DNA of 8,154 bases, taken from Candidatus Hydrogenedentota bacterium (GTDB taxonomy: Bacteria; Hydrogenedentota; Hydrogenedentia; Hydrogenedentales; SLHB01). Position 1 is the stretch's first letter. Each line of letters opens with the position of its first letter. The DNA is taken from contig JAKJDA010000124.1 in NCBI GenBank assembly GCA_022706165.1, forward strand, positions 1 through 8,154, written 5' to 3'. Shown here piece by piece: positions 7,659 through 8,154 of the stretch. The notes under the pieces were generated by a model. It searched no databases, was not told the origin of the DNA, and worked only from the letters and a program-made list of their open reading frames with translations. A program made the translations under genes and the position numbers.

Positions 7659-8111
7659 ATGAGCGCCTTTGGCATAGATGTCGACGAGGAAGCGGTGTGC
7701 CTTTTTCCCGAAGGCACAGGAAAACGGGACGCCTTGAATCAGATGGTGGACGCCATCGCAAAAACGGGATGCGTGACGGACGTAGAGGCGTTTCGCAAAG
7801 CCGTTCATGATCGCGAGGCCGTCATGAGCACCGGCATCGGGGGCGGGGTAGCCATCCCTCACGTTCGGATCAATGAGGTTCAAAAACCGGTCATCGGCAT
7901 CGGAATCTCTTCCGCCGGCATTGACTTCAACACGCTCGACGGTCTGCCTGTGCGCACCGTCATCTTGTTCGCGATGCCCAGCGGCTCCCAGCGCGAATAT
8001 CTTTCGTTGCTTGCCGAAGTGATGCGAACGCTCAAGCCCGAAGACTTTCGCGAGCGTCTGGCGAAATGCGCCACTGCCGCAGAGGTGATAGCGACTATCG
8101 ACGAGGGCTGA
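7659..8111 (+). CDS. PTS EIIA domain protein, nitrogen/fructose type (PtsN-like)
   Basis: This is a 150-residue single-domain cytoplasmic phosphotransfer protein of the fructose/mannitol/nitrogen EIIA family. It would accept phosphate from HPr or NPr on a histidine. The active-site segment is STGIGGGVAIPHVR (57-70) with His68 as the phosphoacceptor, equivalent to the PHTR/PHGR motif of PtsN. Upstream, a helix (KRDALNQMVDAIAKTGCV) matches the family N-terminus. Downstream, AMPSGSQREYLSLLAEVMRTL (105-125) is the conserved second active-site strand and helix, although the second catalytic His seen in some members is not evident there. The start is the ATG at 7659 with GGAG 7 bases before it. No EIIB/EIIC permease is fused or adjacent within the window, which favours a regulatory PtsN-like role over sugar import. 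rpoN or hprK cannot be seen; genes after 8111 are outside view. Confidence 0.92.
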   Translation: MSAFGIDVDEEAVCLFPEGTGKRDALNQMVDAIAKTGCVTDVEAFRKAVHDREAVMSTGIGGGVAIPHVRINEVQKPVIGIGISSAGIDFNTLDGLPVRTVILFAMPSGSQREYLSLLAEVMRTLKPEDFRERLAKCATAAEVIATIDEG

Positions 8112-8154
8112 CGCGACTTCTTCGCAACGGAACTGATCAGGGCGCTCGTGTCGC

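Noticed and set aside
7430..7660. Minus-strand frame of 76 codons filling the gap in front of the EIIA gene
   Set aside because: It would start one base beyond the EIIA start with only a weak AAAGG site. Its third codon positions are less GC-rich than the real genes here, it shows no recognisable domain, and the well-supported EIIA promoter lies inside it.
7529..7810. Plus-strand frame with AGGAG 10 bases upstream, overlapping the EIIA gene
   Set aside because: More than half overlaps the EIIA gene in another frame and the translation (Cys/Arg/Met-rich) has no family character. The EIIA frame has clear motifs and its own ribosome binding site.

Overview
The window is a GC-rich bacterial chromosomal segment with seven protein genes, one of them cut by the left edge. 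No RNA gene, insertion sequence, CRISPR array or phage gene was seen. A GroEL with a long Gly-Gly-Met tail, a pseudopilin with a DGH-containing C-terminus, a fused multi-spanning membrane/spermidine-synthase-like protein and a FlgM-like protein together resemble free-living bacteria of the Hydrogenedentota/Planctomycetota/Lentisphaerota kind. This placement is an impression from protein style only and is weakly supported.

Layout: 1-369 (+) is the C-terminal part of groEL, closed by a perfect 15-bp hairpin terminator (391-431). 552-872 (-) is a FlgM-like anti-sigma factor gene. Its upstream region carries both halves of the textbook sigma-28 (FliA) promoter, TAAAGTTT and GCCGATAA, separated by 12 nt. 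1109-3955 (-) is a large membrane protein with two duplicated multi-spanning halves, a degenerate spermidine-synthase/methyltransferase-like domain and a C-terminal TPR-like tail. Its best start is a TTG with a strong ribosome binding site. 4164-5114 (+) is a ketopantoate reductase family gene, divergent from the membrane protein gene. The shared upstream region holds a 12-bp perfect inverted repeat. 5148-6401 (-) is an intact DUF1015 family gene, convergent with the reductase gene and driven by a near-consensus sigma-70 promoter. 6550-7281 (-) is a type II secretion/type IV pilin-like pseudopilin gene. 7659-8111 (+) is a PTS EIIA (PtsN/fructose type) gene with its own near-consensus promoter.

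Apart from a possible weak link between the two minus-strand genes at 5148-7281, every gene appears to be its own transcription unit. Strands alternate and most genes have a recognisable promoter or terminator. The genes do not form one pathway: they cover chaperone, flagellar-type regulation, membrane/alkyl transfer, CoA precursor or related reduction, pseudopilin and phosphotransfer functions.

The most informative signal is the sigma-28 promoter in front of the FlgM-like gene. It independently supports the FlgM call and implies a sigma-28/FlgM feedback circuit in this organism, although no flagellar gene lies in the window. No novel multi-gene system is evident here.
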